From assembly GCF_040274945.1 (NCBI RefSeq), contig NZ_JBEMAR010000008.1, positions 1 through 64,000 on the forward strand: DNA of 64,000 nucleotides. The letters run 5' to 3'. Each line of letters starts with the position of its first letter. Within the stretch, counting starts at the first letter, position 1. Below are positions 23,980 to 32,482 of this stretch, one piece after another. A program made the position numbers and the translations under genes. The DNA is from Carnobacterium_B sp040274945. Its GTDB lineage: Bacteria > Bacillota > Bacilli > Lactobacillales > Carnobacteriaceae. A model generated the notes under the pieces. That model saw only the letters and a program-made list of their open reading frames with translations, was not told the origin of the DNA and did no database searches.

Positions 23980-25702
23980 TTTAATAGGAAATAATAGTGA
24001 TGATATTTATAATATCTTTAAGAATCGAGGAGTCAACCCAGACTCCGTTATGAAGTTAAATGAGTCAGCTCTGCATGATCCATTTTTAATGAAGAACATG
24101 AAAGAAGCTGTTGAGTTAATTCATCACTATATTGAGAATGATGATAGACTAATTGCAATACAACAAGACCCAGATGCCGATGGTTTAACTTCGACTGCTT
24201 TAATGTTTATGTATTTAACGGATTGTTACCCTGAACTACATAAACGTTTAAGAGTTTTTATTCAACCAGGTAAGGCCCACGGCATTCAAGTTAACGTATT
24301 AAAGGAACTTATTGCCAAAGGGGACGAATTTTGTCTAGTAATTGCTCCTGACTGTTCTTCTAATGAAGAAGATGTCCATAAAGAGATTAAAGACCTTGGG
24401 ATAGAAGTAGTTGTACTAGATCATCATGATGCTGATAAATATTCTGAACATGCAACTATGGTAAATATTTCTTTGGATGATTATCCAAATAAAAACTTAT
24501 CTGGAGTTGGTGTTTGTCAAAAATTTGCGAAAGCATATGACAAAGCTTATGGTTTTGAATTTGCTGACAAGTATTATGATTTAGTTGCAGTAGGTATGAT
24601 TGGTGATATGATTGAAATCAATACACCAGAAGCAATGTATATGGTTCAAAAAGGAATGAAAGATGTTCATACAGCTTTTATGAAGAGTATGTATAAAGTG
24701 AAATCTTACAACCTTGGAGACCAAGTAACTCCTATTGGTATCGCATTTTATGTAGTTCCATTACTGAACGCAACAGTACGTGTTGGAACTATTGAAGAAA
24801 AACAAATGCTTGCAAAAGCAATGTGTACCAAAGTACACAAAGAGGTTCCATCTAAAAAACGTGGAGCTAAAGAAGGCGAAACAGAGATTATCCAAGAACA
24901 AGCAATTCGTATTCTAGGAAATATTAAATCTCGTCAAGGACGAGAAGTTGATAAAGCTATGGATAAATTAGCTACTCAGATTGCCGAAAATAACTTAGAG
25001 CAAAACCAGTTGATTCTGTTAGATACAAAAGGCGAGTTTCCTTCTGAATTTAATGGTTTGATTGCCAATAAATTCTTGCAGAAATATAAAAAGCCTGTTC
25101 TAATCGGAAGAGAACATACTTTTGATGGACAGCTTGTTTTCTCAGGTTCCGCTCGTGGCGATGATAAATCAACTCTTCCTAACTTAAAAACTTTCTTGAA
25201 TGAGAGTGGTAAAGTAATCTATGCAGAAGGACACGAAGCAGCTCATGGTTTTGGTATTCCTGCTGGAACACAACAAGAATTAGTTGACTATTTCAATACT
25301 GAATTAGCAGGGGAAGTATTTGAACCAGTCTACAAATTAGATTTCATTATTAATTACTCTGAGCTATCGATCGATAACATGCTTGAAATTACTCGCTATG
25401 CTACATTCTGGGCGAGAGGGCTAGAAGAGCCAGTCTTTCTATTAAAAGATGTGCCAGTATTTAAAGGAGATATTGAAACAAGTGGCAGCTTCGACAGCCA
25501 ATTAGTTCGATTCAAGTCAGGCCCACTTCAATTCGTCTCTTTTGGGGTTCCTATGGATAAAGCAGTAGCTTTAAAACAAAATCAACGAACAACGATTGAT
25601 GTAATTGGTAAAGTTACCATGAATACTTTCAAAGGGGAAAGCAATTTGCAAGTTATGGTTGAAGACTTTGATATTAAAGAAACTCAACAATATTATTTCT
25701 AA
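23966..25702 (+). CDS. RecJ-like DHH-family single-strand exonuclease
   Basis: 578 residues. Motifs of the DHH phosphoesterase family are in order: DPDADG (68-73), APDCSS (about 130), VVLDHHDAD (about 150) and GMIGDMIE (about 215). A DHHA1-like region follows with the GSARGD and GHEAAHGFGIPAG segments (about 395-435). It is a Mn/Mg-dependent 5'-3' exonuclease candidate for recombination or primer removal; SPbeta YorK is the expected relative. The TTG at 23966 follows GAGGAGGA; an upstream in-frame TTG (23945) would remove that site. Confidence 0.87.
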   Translation: MLRYDLIGNNSDDIYNIFKNRGVNPDSVMKLNESALHDPFLMKNMKEAVELIHHYIENDDRLIAIQQDPDADGLTSTALMFMYLTDCYPELHKRLRVFIQPGKAHGIQVNVLKELIAKGDEFCLVIAPDCSSNEEDVHKEIKDLGIEVVVLDHHDADKYSEHATMVNISLDDYPNKNLSGVGVCQKFAKAYDKAYGFEFADKYYDLVAVGMIGDMIEINTPEAMYMVQKGMKDVHTAFMKSMYKVKSYNLGDQVTPIGIAFYVVPLLNATVRVGTIEEKQMLAKAMCTKVHKEVPSKKRGAKEGETEIIQEQAIRILGNIKSRQGREVDKAMDKLATQIAENNLEQNQLILLDTKGEFPSEFNGLIANKFLQKYKKPVLIGREHTFDGQLVFSGSARGDDKSTLPNLKTFLNESGKVIYAEGHEAAHGFGIPAGTQQELVDYFNTELAGEVFEPVYKLDFIINYSELSIDNMLEITRYATFWARGLEEPVFLLKDVPVFKGDIETSGSFDSQLVRFKSGPLQFVSFGVPMDKAVALKQNQRTTIDVIGKVTMNTFKGESNLQVMVEDFDIKETQQYYF

Positions 25703-25817
25703 TTCCCGCTTGCGATCCCTATTTCTCGGAAAACCATGAGTTTAGCAAAAAAATGAAATGGTTTCTGGATTCAAAATTTTTCAAAAAGCAAAATCCTAAA
25801 ACCACCCCCCCCCTATT
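25703..25817 (+). other. Structured non-coding region with alternative stems
   Basis: No gene. ATGGTTT (25758-25764) can pair either with AAACCAT upstream (25731-25737) or with AAACCA downstream (25799-25804); the second stem is extended by GGATT/AATCC. The two folds exclude each other. A nine-C tract follows. The layout resembles an attenuator or stability element between the RecJ-like gene and its terminator. Confidence 0.45.
25805..25813 (+). repeat. Nine-base C homopolymer
   Basis: A run of nine C in otherwise AT-rich DNA, non-coding, just before a terminator. It could vary in length or reflect a sequencing or assembly error. Confidence 0.8.
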
Positions 25818-25844
25818 AAGGAAGAGTTAAAGGCTCTTCCTTTT
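25818..25844 (+). terminator. Intrinsic terminator after RecJ-like gene
   Basis: AAGGAAGAG (25818-25826) pairs with CTCTTCCTT (25834-25842), followed by TT and AT-rich DNA. Confidence 0.88.
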
Positions 25845-25846
25845 AT

Positions 25847-25875
25847 TTGATTTTTGTTTTATAAAATGTTATAAT
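25847..25875 (+). promoter_or_regulatory. Promoter with perfect palindromic -10
   Basis: TTGATT (25847-25852), 17 bp, TGT-TATAAT (25870-25875). TTATAATTAATTATAA (25869-25884) is a perfect palindrome. Confidence 0.9.
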
Positions 25876-25907
25876 TAATTATAATAATAAAGAAAGAATG
25901 TGATAGT

Positions 25908-27086
25908 TTGTCTTTGACTAAAAAACAAGAAGAAGGACTAAAAATTGCACGACAAAGATATAATTTAAAGGAACGTTATACAACGATTGCTGGTTTAGCT
26001 GGTTCAGGTAAGACATACTTATCTCATATGTTGTTAGATGCGTTAGGAATTAAAGAAGGCGAATATCTTGTAGGAGCATATACTGGTAAAGCTGCTTTAC
26101 GTTTACAAGAAAATGGTTTCCCTCAAGCTAAAACACTTCATAAATTATTTTACAAAAGTGTAAAAATTCCAGGTAGTGATGATTTTATCCATATACCTTT
26201 AGAAAAAAGTTTATTCAGTGCATTTAAACTTATTATCATTGATGAAGTTTCAATGGTTCCAGATTCAATGTTAAGAGTTATAGCTAATACTGGTTTACAT
26301 GTTATTAATATTGGTGATCCAGAACAGTTGCCTCCAATCGGTACGGATAATGGAATGCTTGCTTCTCCTCATATTTTCTTAGATGAAATCGTTCGACAAG
26401 CTGAAGGAAATAGCATTATTCGTTTAGCACATGCTATTCGTAATCGTGAACCTATTGAGCCTTTCTCAGATGAGAATGTTCAGATGTTTCCAAGAGAAGA
26501 GCTAAATACAGGGATGTTATTATGGGCCGACCAAATTTTATGTGGTAAAAATGCAACTCGTCATGAACTGAATAGAACAGTTCGAGAAGAATTGGGTCAC
26601 ACAGGCAACATGCCAGTAGTAGGAGATAAGATCATTTTAACTAGAAATAATTGGGAGTTTGTTAATACAGATGGGAACCCTATTATCAATGGATTGATTG
26701 GCAATGTTACAAGAGTTTCTGAGCCTATTCGGGATCCTCGTGGGAATATTATTAATCAGGCATCTGTGTATGGATATATGAGTTTTATGCCAGATTTTAA
26801 TACAGCAGAGTTTAGAAATGTTAAGTTTGATGCTCTGCCATTCTTAACAGGAGAAACTAGCTATATCTTTGATCAAAATGCTAAGGCAGCAGATAAAATT
26901 AATTCAGCAGATTTTGGTTTTGCAATTACAACTCATAAATCACAAGGTAGTGAATATTCTAAAGGACTAGGCATTGAGGAACGTATGCGTGGAACAAACC
27001 ACCATCGTTTGATTTATACCATGGTAACTCGTTTTAAGGATAAGTGTGTATTAATTTATGATAAAGATAGTCCATTATGGAAATAA
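25908..27086 (+). CDS. RecD/Dda-like SF1B helicase
   Basis: 392 residues. Walker A GLAGSGKT (29-36), motif Ia AYTGKAA, motif II IIDEVSMV (about 109), motif III GDPEQLPP (about 136), and motif V/VI TTHKSQGSE and VTRFKDK near the end place it in SF1B (RecD2/Dda, 5'-3'). Likely roles are fork restart, recombination or origin melting. The start TTG has only a weak AAAGAAAG site. It stands alone between a promoter and a bidirectional terminator. Confidence 0.9.
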   Translation: MSLTKKQEEGLKIARQRYNLKERYTTIAGLAGSGKTYLSHMLLDALGIKEGEYLVGAYTGKAALRLQENGFPQAKTLHKLFYKSVKIPGSDDFIHIPLEKSLFSAFKLIIIDEVSMVPDSMLRVIANTGLHVINIGDPEQLPPIGTDNGMLASPHIFLDEIVRQAEGNSIIRLAHAIRNREPIEPFSDENVQMFPREELNTGMLLWADQILCGKNATRHELNRTVREELGHTGNMPVVGDKIILTRNNWEFVNTDGNPIINGLIGNVTRVSEPIRDPRGNIINQASVYGYMSFMPDFNTAEFRNVKFDALPFLTGETSYIFDQNAKAADKINSADFGFAITTHKSQGSEYSKGLGIEERMRGTNHHRLIYTMVTRFKDKCVLIYDKDSPLWK

Positions 27087-27115
27087 AAAAAAGGAAGAGA
27101 AATTCTTCCTTTTTT
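27087..27115. terminator. Bidirectional terminator between convergent genes
   Basis: AAAAAAGGAAGA pairs with TCTTCCTTTTTT around five bases; A and T runs on both sides serve both the helicase gene and the minus-strand gene ending at 27121. Confidence 0.92.
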
Positions 27116-27120
27116 CTTTG

Positions 27121-27567
27121 TTATTCAGCTGGAGTTTCTAAAGCTTGAAGTCTTTGTTCGATTTCACCAAGTTTAGTTCTAGTGTCCATTACCATATTAA
27201 ACATAGTCATAGTTGTCATTGTTAATGGGTCAATTTGTTCGCCCATTAAAGTATTCAAACCATCAATATTCTCTACGGTCTTTTGGTTCATAGATTGAAC
27301 AAATTGAAAGAAAGCTTGTCTTTGATCTTCTGGAGAAAGAGCGGTAGCAAATTGGTCTAATGCCTGAACCTTTTCTGGGAAAATCAAGATTGAGGTTAAA
27401 TCACCTACACCATTTTCTTCTGGCATAGCGTCTACAAAAGAATAAAGAAAATCTTTTTGCGCTTGAGGTAAATCATTGGGAATAAATTCTATTAATTTTT
27501 TAAAGTTTTCCCCTTTTAATTGTTCACCTTGTTTAAATAAATCTATTAATTCTGCTTTTGTTGCCAT
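27121..27567 (-). CDS. Lone minus-strand protein, possibly virion-associated
   Basis: 148 residues. The opening KAELIDLFKQGEQLKGENFKKLIEFI resembles the short N-terminal motif found at the start of many phage fibre and appendage proteins. The rest is helical with a Met-rich patch and a coiled-coil end. RBS AAAGGAG is strong. It is the only minus-strand gene inside the plus-strand replication arm and is oriented like the tail genes. It may be a late protein left in this place by insertion. Function not proven. Confidence 0.5.
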   Translation of the reverse strand: MATKAELIDLFKQGEQLKGENFKKLIEFIPNDLPQAQKDFLYSFVDAMPEENGVGDLTSILIFPEKVQALDQFATALSPEDQRQAFFQFVQSMNQKTVENIDGLNTLMGEQIDPLTMTTMTMFNMVMDTRTKLGEIEQRLQALETPAE

Positions 27568-27607
27568 TTAAGCATCATCTCCTTTCTAGCTATATGAAAA
27601 ACAAGAG

Positions 27608-27636
27608 TTGACTTTTATGATGTTTTGTGTTATAAT
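27608..27636 (+). promoter_or_regulatory. Promoter of the DNA polymerase gene
   Basis: TTGACT (27608-27613), 17 bp, TGT-TATAAT (27631-27636), then TAAGTATAA. The near-palindrome gives TATACT on the other strand, facing the minus-strand gene at 27567, but without a good -35 there. Confidence 0.88.
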
Positions 27637-27666
27637 TAAGTATAAATAATATTAGGAGTTGATAAA

Positions 27667-30600
27667 TTGGCGTATTTCAGTATTCATAATCATTCAAGTT
27701 TTAGTAATGCGTTACTAGGATTTGCTGATTCAATCAACGACATTAAAAAATCAGTAGACTACGCAAGAGATTTAGGTTTGTCAGGTTATGTTTTAACAGA
27801 CCATGAGGGATTGTCTGGACATGCACAACTGATGCACTATCGAGATAAATTAGAGAAAGATGGTGAAATTGATCACGAATCATTCACTGTCGGTTTTGGT
27901 GATGAAATTTATTTAGTCGAGAATTTAGAAATGGGACAAAAATATTATCATCATTTGTTAATTGCAAAAGATGAAATTGGTCACAAACTATTGAGAATCT
28001 TATCTTCTCAAGCTTGGGAAAATTCTTATTGGGATAGAGGTTTACAAAGAACTCCTATTACAAGAGATCAAGTTAAAGAAATTATGGAAAGAGAAAATGG
28101 TAAAGGTCATTTAATTTCTTCGACAGCTTGTTTAGGTAGTGTTGAAGCTCAAGCATTTTTAAATATTAAAGCTTCAGAAGATGTACCATTTGGAGAAGAA
28201 TTAGCTAGAGCAGAAATTGATGCAGAAAAACAACGTATTGTAGACTTTGTTCAATGGAATCAAGAAGTGTTTGGTGAAGACGATTTTTATTTAGAAATTG
28301 CACCTAATACTTCAGAAGAACAAAGATATGTAAATAGAAGAGTTTGGACACTTGGTAAGGCGATGAATGTACCGGTTGTATTCAGTACAGATAGTCATTA
28401 TCTTACAGAAGATGATAGAGAGATTCATAAAGCTTATTTGAATAGTAAACAAGCTGAACGTGAAGTAGATGATTTTTATTATACAGCTTATATGATGTCT
28501 CCTCAACAAGTTAAAGAATATTTTATGTTAGATTTTTCAGAAGAAGAATATAACGAAATGTTGGATAACTTAGAAAAAATGAGAAAAAGTCTTTCTCATT
28601 ATACTTTGTTTAGGGGACAAGAGATTCCATTTGTAGCAGTAAAGGTTCCAGATTTAAAGCCAGAGTATTCTAACTTTGACTGGGAAAAATATGAAAACTT
28701 ATCGTTACTTGAAAATTCAGATGAAGATCAAGATAGATATTGGGTTCGTTCTTGTTTGAATGAATTAGTTAATCGTGAGAAAAATAATGATGAATATTTC
28801 AATCAATTAAATATTGAAGCAGGAACTTTAATTAAAATCTCAGAACGTTTAAAACAACCAATGACATCTTATTATAATTCAGCTCAAAAAATTGTAGAAT
28901 TGATTTGGGATGAAGGAGATTCATTAGTTGGAGTATCTCGTGGTTCAGCGATGGGATTTGTTTCAAACTGGTTATTAGATATTACACAGGTTGATCCAAT
29001 ACCTTACGTTGGAGATATGAGTTGGCGACATTTAGCTGAAAGTAGACCTGAATTACCTGACTGTGATATTGATTCTCAAGGCTCCAAGAGAGAACAGATA
29101 TTGGCGGCTTTGAAAAACTTTTTCGGTCACGATAGAGTTTTAAATATTGCAACTTTTGGAACAGAGGGGGCAAAATCAGCTTTAGCAACTGCAGCTCGTG
29201 GTTTAGAGATTTCAGATGATATTTCAAACTATTTAAGTGGTTTGATTCCAAATGAACGTGGTTTTGACTGGGGACTTCATGATGTTGTTTATGGTAATCC
29301 AGAAAAAGGACGTAGACCTGTTAGAGAGTTTGTTGCAGAAATAACTCAGTATGAAAACTATTTAGAAACAGCTTTGGCGATTGAGGGTATTGTAAAAAGT
29401 CGTGGTTCTCATGCAAGTGGAGTTTATATTTTCAATCATCCTTATACAGATATTAATGCAATGATGAAAACAGCAAAAGATTTAGAAGTTACTCAATGGG
29501 ATTATCATGATAGTGATGATATGGGTGCTTTAAAAATGGATATGTTGTCAATCGAAGCATTAGATAAAATTCGTAAAACAATGGACTTATTAATTAAAGA
29601 TGGTCGGATGGAATGGAAAGGTAGTTTGAAACAGACTTATTTCGATAACATTCACCCAGACGTACTTGATTATGACAGAAAATTGTGGGAACCTACTTGG
29701 GATAATAAAGTTTTAGATGTATTCCAGTTAGATACACCAGTTGGTAAACAAGCTATGAGAAATGCGAAACCAGAGGAAGTTCGTGAAGCAGCAGCTTTGA
29801 ACTCGTTAATGCGTCTTATGGCAACAGAGAGTGGAGAAATGCCACTTGATAAATATACAAGGTTTAAAAAGAATATCCAGTTATGGTATGAAGAGTTAGC
29901 TAAATATAATATTCCAGAAGAGGAAATTCCATTATTAGAGAAACATTATCTTCCTTCATCAGGAGTTCCAAATACCCAAGAGGAACTGATGATATTGTTG
30001 ATGGACCCAGAGATTTGTGGGTTTACAGAAACAGAAGCAAATGGCGCTCGTAAAATCATTGGTAAGAAATTAATGGATAAGATTCCAGAATTAAGACAGA
30101 AAGTATTTGATCAAGCTGTATGTTCTCATAATACGATTCAATATATTTGGGACACAGCAGTAAGTGTGCAAATGGGTTATTCATTCAGTATCTTACACAC
30201 GATTGGTTATACTTTGATAGCTCTCCAAGAGTTGAACTTATTTAATCATTATCCATCTATTTATTGGAATTGTGGTTGTTTAGTTGTCAACTCAGGTGAT
30301 GAAGAGGGGTCCAATACAGATTACTCTAAAATTGCTGTCGCTCTTGGGAATACAATTAAACATGGAATTAAGGTTGAACTTATTGATATTAATGAATCAG
30401 AAGCAAGTTTTACACCAAATGTTGATGGTAACTTTATTTCTTATGGTTTCCGTTCATTAACTGGTATTGGTTATGATTTCATTCAAAAGATAATTGAAAA
30501 CCGTCCTTTTACTTCATTGGAAGATTTTGTTAAGAGAGCTGAACCTAATAAAGTTCAAGCAGTAACGTTAATCAAAGCAGGAGCTTTTAGAAAAATTGAT

Positions 30601-31515
30601 AATGAAGATAGAAGAATAACTTTGTTAAAGTATGCAAAACTTATCACACCAAAACGTAAAAACTTAACAGTTACACAGGTTCCATTGTTAGTCGAAGCTG
30701 GTTTAATGGATCCAACTGAGTTTGGTGATTCTTATAGAATTTATGAGTTTAATCGTTATGTAAAAGCTGAACTTCGTAAGACTGAAACTAAAGATATTCT
30801 TCTTGATCAACGAGGAATAGCATTCTTAGATTCGATTGGAAAAGAGAATCTTTATGAATATAAAGACTTTAGTCGTGGTGCAGACTACATCATGGATGCG
30901 AAATTATGGGCTAAAACATATGATAAAGCTTTAGATCCAATTAGAGAATGGTTGAAACAAAACAAGAAAGATTTATTTGAATCATTAAGAGTTTATGAAA
31001 TGGTTCAGAAATTCTTTGAGTTTGGAAAAGGTTCTATTCCAACTTGGGAAATGGAAGCAATGAGTTTCTATTATACAGAACATGAATTGGCTCACATTGA
31101 CTACGAAAAATATAATATTTCTAGCTTTAGAGAATTAAGTCCAAGTCCAATCAAAGAAGCATCTGGACGTTGGTTCAGAAATAAAACTTTCTCAATTATT
31201 GGGACAGTTATTGGGAAAAATAAAGTTAAAGGAAGTATTGATTTATTAACTCCAGAAGGAGACGTAGTATTAGTGAAAATGTATAAAGGTGAGTTTTCTC
31301 ATTGGGATAGACAAATTTCAGAACGTCAAGCAGATGGAAGTAAGAAAGTAACAGAAAAATCTTGGTTCCAACGAGGGAATAAATTATTCTTACATGGGTA
31401 TCGTAGGGATGATCAATTTATTCCAAAAGCTTATTCTAATTCTTTATATCCAAATATTGCATTGATAGTTGAGGATTCAGAAGGAGAATTTAAGCTTCAA
31501 TCAGAACGAGCATAA
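27667..31515 (+). CDS. DNA polymerase III alpha subunit (DnaE type)
   Basis: 1282 residues, the phage's own replicative polymerase. The PHP domain opens at once (H7-N-H9, then DHEGLSGH near 41-48). The polymerase palm has PDCDIDSQ (about 464-471), the Asp pair of C-family polymerases. Finger and thumb segments follow, and the C-terminus (from about 1140) looks like an OB domain (GTVIGKNKVKGSIDLLTPEG). It is longer than most DnaE. The TTG start is fixed by the PHP motif five residues later and by AGGAG eight bases upstream. SPbeta YorL is the expected relative. No intein is present. Confidence 0.93.
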   Translation: MAYFSIHNHSSFSNALLGFADSINDIKKSVDYARDLGLSGYVLTDHEGLSGHAQLMHYRDKLEKDGEIDHESFTVGFGDEIYLVENLEMGQKYYHHLLIAKDEIGHKLLRILSSQAWENSYWDRGLQRTPITRDQVKEIMERENGKGHLISSTACLGSVEAQAFLNIKASEDVPFGEELARAEIDAEKQRIVDFVQWNQEVFGEDDFYLEIAPNTSEEQRYVNRRVWTLGKAMNVPVVFSTDSHYLTEDDREIHKAYLNSKQAEREVDDFYYTAYMMSPQQVKEYFMLDFSEEEYNEMLDNLEKMRKSLSHYTLFRGQEIPFVAVKVPDLKPEYSNFDWEKYENLSLLENSDEDQDRYWVRSCLNELVNREKNNDEYFNQLNIEAGTLIKISERLKQPMTSYYNSAQKIVELIWDEGDSLVGVSRGSAMGFVSNWLLDITQVDPIPYVGDMSWRHLAESRPELPDCDIDSQGSKREQILAALKNFFGHDRVLNIATFGTEGAKSALATAARGLEISDDISNYLSGLIPNERGFDWGLHDVVYGNPEKGRRPVREFVAEITQYENYLETALAIEGIVKSRGSHASGVYIFNHPYTDINAMMKTAKDLEVTQWDYHDSDDMGALKMDMLSIEALDKIRKTMDLLIKDGRMEWKGSLKQTYFDNIHPDVLDYDRKLWEPTWDNKVLDVFQLDTPVGKQAMRNAKPEEVREAAALNSLMRLMATESGEMPLDKYTRFKKNIQLWYEELAKYNIPEEEIPLLEKHYLPSSGVPNTQEELMILLMDPEICGFTETEANGARKIIGKKLMDKIPELRQKVFDQAVCSHNTIQYIWDTAVSVQMGYSFSILHTIGYTLIALQELNLFNHYPSIYWNCGCLVVNSGDEEGSNTDYSKIAVALGNTIKHGIKVELIDINESEASFTPNVDGNFISYGFRSLTGIGYDFIQKIIENRPFTSLEDFVKRAEPNKVQAVTLIKAGAFRKIDNEDRRITLLKYAKLITPKRKNLTVTQVPLLVEAGLMDPTEFGDSYRIYEFNRYVKAELRKTETKDILLDQRGIAFLDSIGKENLYEYKDFSRGADYIMDAKLWAKTYDKALDPIREWLKQNKKDLFESLRVYEMVQKFFEFGKGSIPTWEMEAMSFYYTEHELAHIDYEKYNISSFRELSPSPIKEASGRWFRNKTFSIIGTVIGKNKVKGSIDLLTPEGDVVLVKMYKGEFSHWDRQISERQADGSKKVTEKSWFQRGNKLFLHGYRRDDQFIPKAYSNSLYPNIALIVEDSEGEFKLQSERA

Positions 31516-31516
31516 A

Positions 31517-31547
31517 AAGAGAAGATTTATTTCTTCTCTTGATTTTT
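31517..31547 (+). terminator. Terminator merged with the next promoter
   Basis: AAGAGAAGA (31517-31525) pairs with TCTTCTCTT (31532-31540), then GATTTTT. The last two bases of the stem begin the next -35 box. Confidence 0.9.
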
Positions 31548-31567
31548 CTCGTTTAAAATGTTATAAT
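31539..31567 (+). promoter_or_regulatory. Promoter with perfect palindromic -10
   Basis: TTGATT (31539-31544), 17 bp, TGT-TATAAT (31562-31567). TTATAATTAATTATAA spans 31561-31576. Confidence 0.9.
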
Positions 31568-31600
31568 TAATTATAAAGTTAAGGAAGGATGTTCGAAAAC

Positions 31601-32017
31601 ATGGCAGATGATAGAAATAGTATTATAGGTGACAATATGCACGGATGGGGCTTACCTAACAGACCAGATAAATTTGAACCTGAAAAAATAAAGATAGGCG
31701 CATTAGACTTAAACGTATCTGATGGAAAAATGATGACAGAAGATGAATATCGTCATAAAAAAATCTTAGATGAAATGGCAGATACTTTCTCTAAGAAAAA
31801 CTCAGATTATGGCAATGCTTTTGAAGAAGTATTAGATGATCTTGGCGCATCTTATGCAGTAGGACGTCTTAAAGAAAAACATAAACGTTTAACTCAATTA
31901 GTTACCTCTAGTAAGCAAGAAGTAGATGATGAATCTATTGAAGATACATTGCTTGATATGGCTAACTATGCAGTATTAACAATTATGTGGTTGCAGAAAC
32001 AAAAGGAGAATAAGTAA
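31601..32017 (+). CDS. DUF1599-family (nucleotide-modification-associated) protein
   Basis: 138 residues. The core FSKKNSDYGNAFEEVL, GRLKEKHKRLTQLV and DTLLDMANYAVLTIMWL matches the DUF1599/Nmad1 family of all-helical phage proteins, related to MazG-like nucleotide pyrophosphohydrolases by helix and acidic-residue pattern. A disordered N-terminus precedes it. It may clean or modify nucleotides. ATG 31601 is chosen; an ATG at 31589 lies on top of its own ribosome site. Its stop overlaps the next start. Confidence 0.75.
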   Translation: MADDRNSIIGDNMHGWGLPNRPDKFEPEKIKIGALDLNVSDGKMMTEDEYRHKKILDEMADTFSKKNSDYGNAFEEVLDDLGASYAVGRLKEKHKRLTQLVTSSKQEVDDESIEDTLLDMANYAVLTIMWLQKQKENK

Positions 32018-32439
32018 TGGAAAATATTATCGATGAATCAGGGAAAATTAAAAAAGGTGAAATTATCGAGCGAGCATTAGCTTCTGCTCCTGTATTAGAT
32101 AAAGAAATTATTGCCGAAAAGATTTTAGACTATGTTAAGAATGCTAAAAACTCTAAGTATTTTATTCTTAATTCACGTAAAATTAATTATACCCAGGTAT
32201 TTGTAAAAACTGAAACAGCTGATGCTAAAAAAGTTACTGACCATATATTAGATTTCTTAGAAGAAAGTACATTTGTTACTTGTTCTGAAGATTCAGTATT
32301 GGTCGCTACTAATGAATTAGTAGAACATAAGATGATTGATATTAAAGATATCGATGAAGAAAAAGATGGCTTAGGCCTTTATATCGATGGGATCTACTTC
32401 AAGTTTTATAGCGCAGGCTGGCAAGTAGAAGAAATTTAA
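32017..32439 (+). CDS. Hypothetical protein
   Basis: 140 residues, alpha/beta, acidic. No motif recognised. Translationally coupled to the DUF1599 gene through a shared TAATG, and 43 bp before the dUTPase gene. A role in nucleotide metabolism is only suggested by position. Confidence 0.5.
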   Translation: MENIIDESGKIKKGEIIERALASAPVLDKEIIAEKILDYVKNAKNSKYFILNSRKINYTQVFVKTETADAKKVTDHILDFLEESTFVTCSEDSVLVATNELVEHKMIDIKDIDEEKDGLGLYIDGIYFKFYSAGWQVEEI

Positions 32440-32482
32440 TTTTAAAAATAAATGAGAAGAGATAAAGGAGAGAAACATTAAT

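Noticed and set aside
27608..27660. Bidirectional promoter firing toward the minus-strand gene at 27567
   Set aside because: The minus-strand -10 (TATACT) exists only because of the palindrome; the hexamer 17 bp upstream matches a -35 box poorly.
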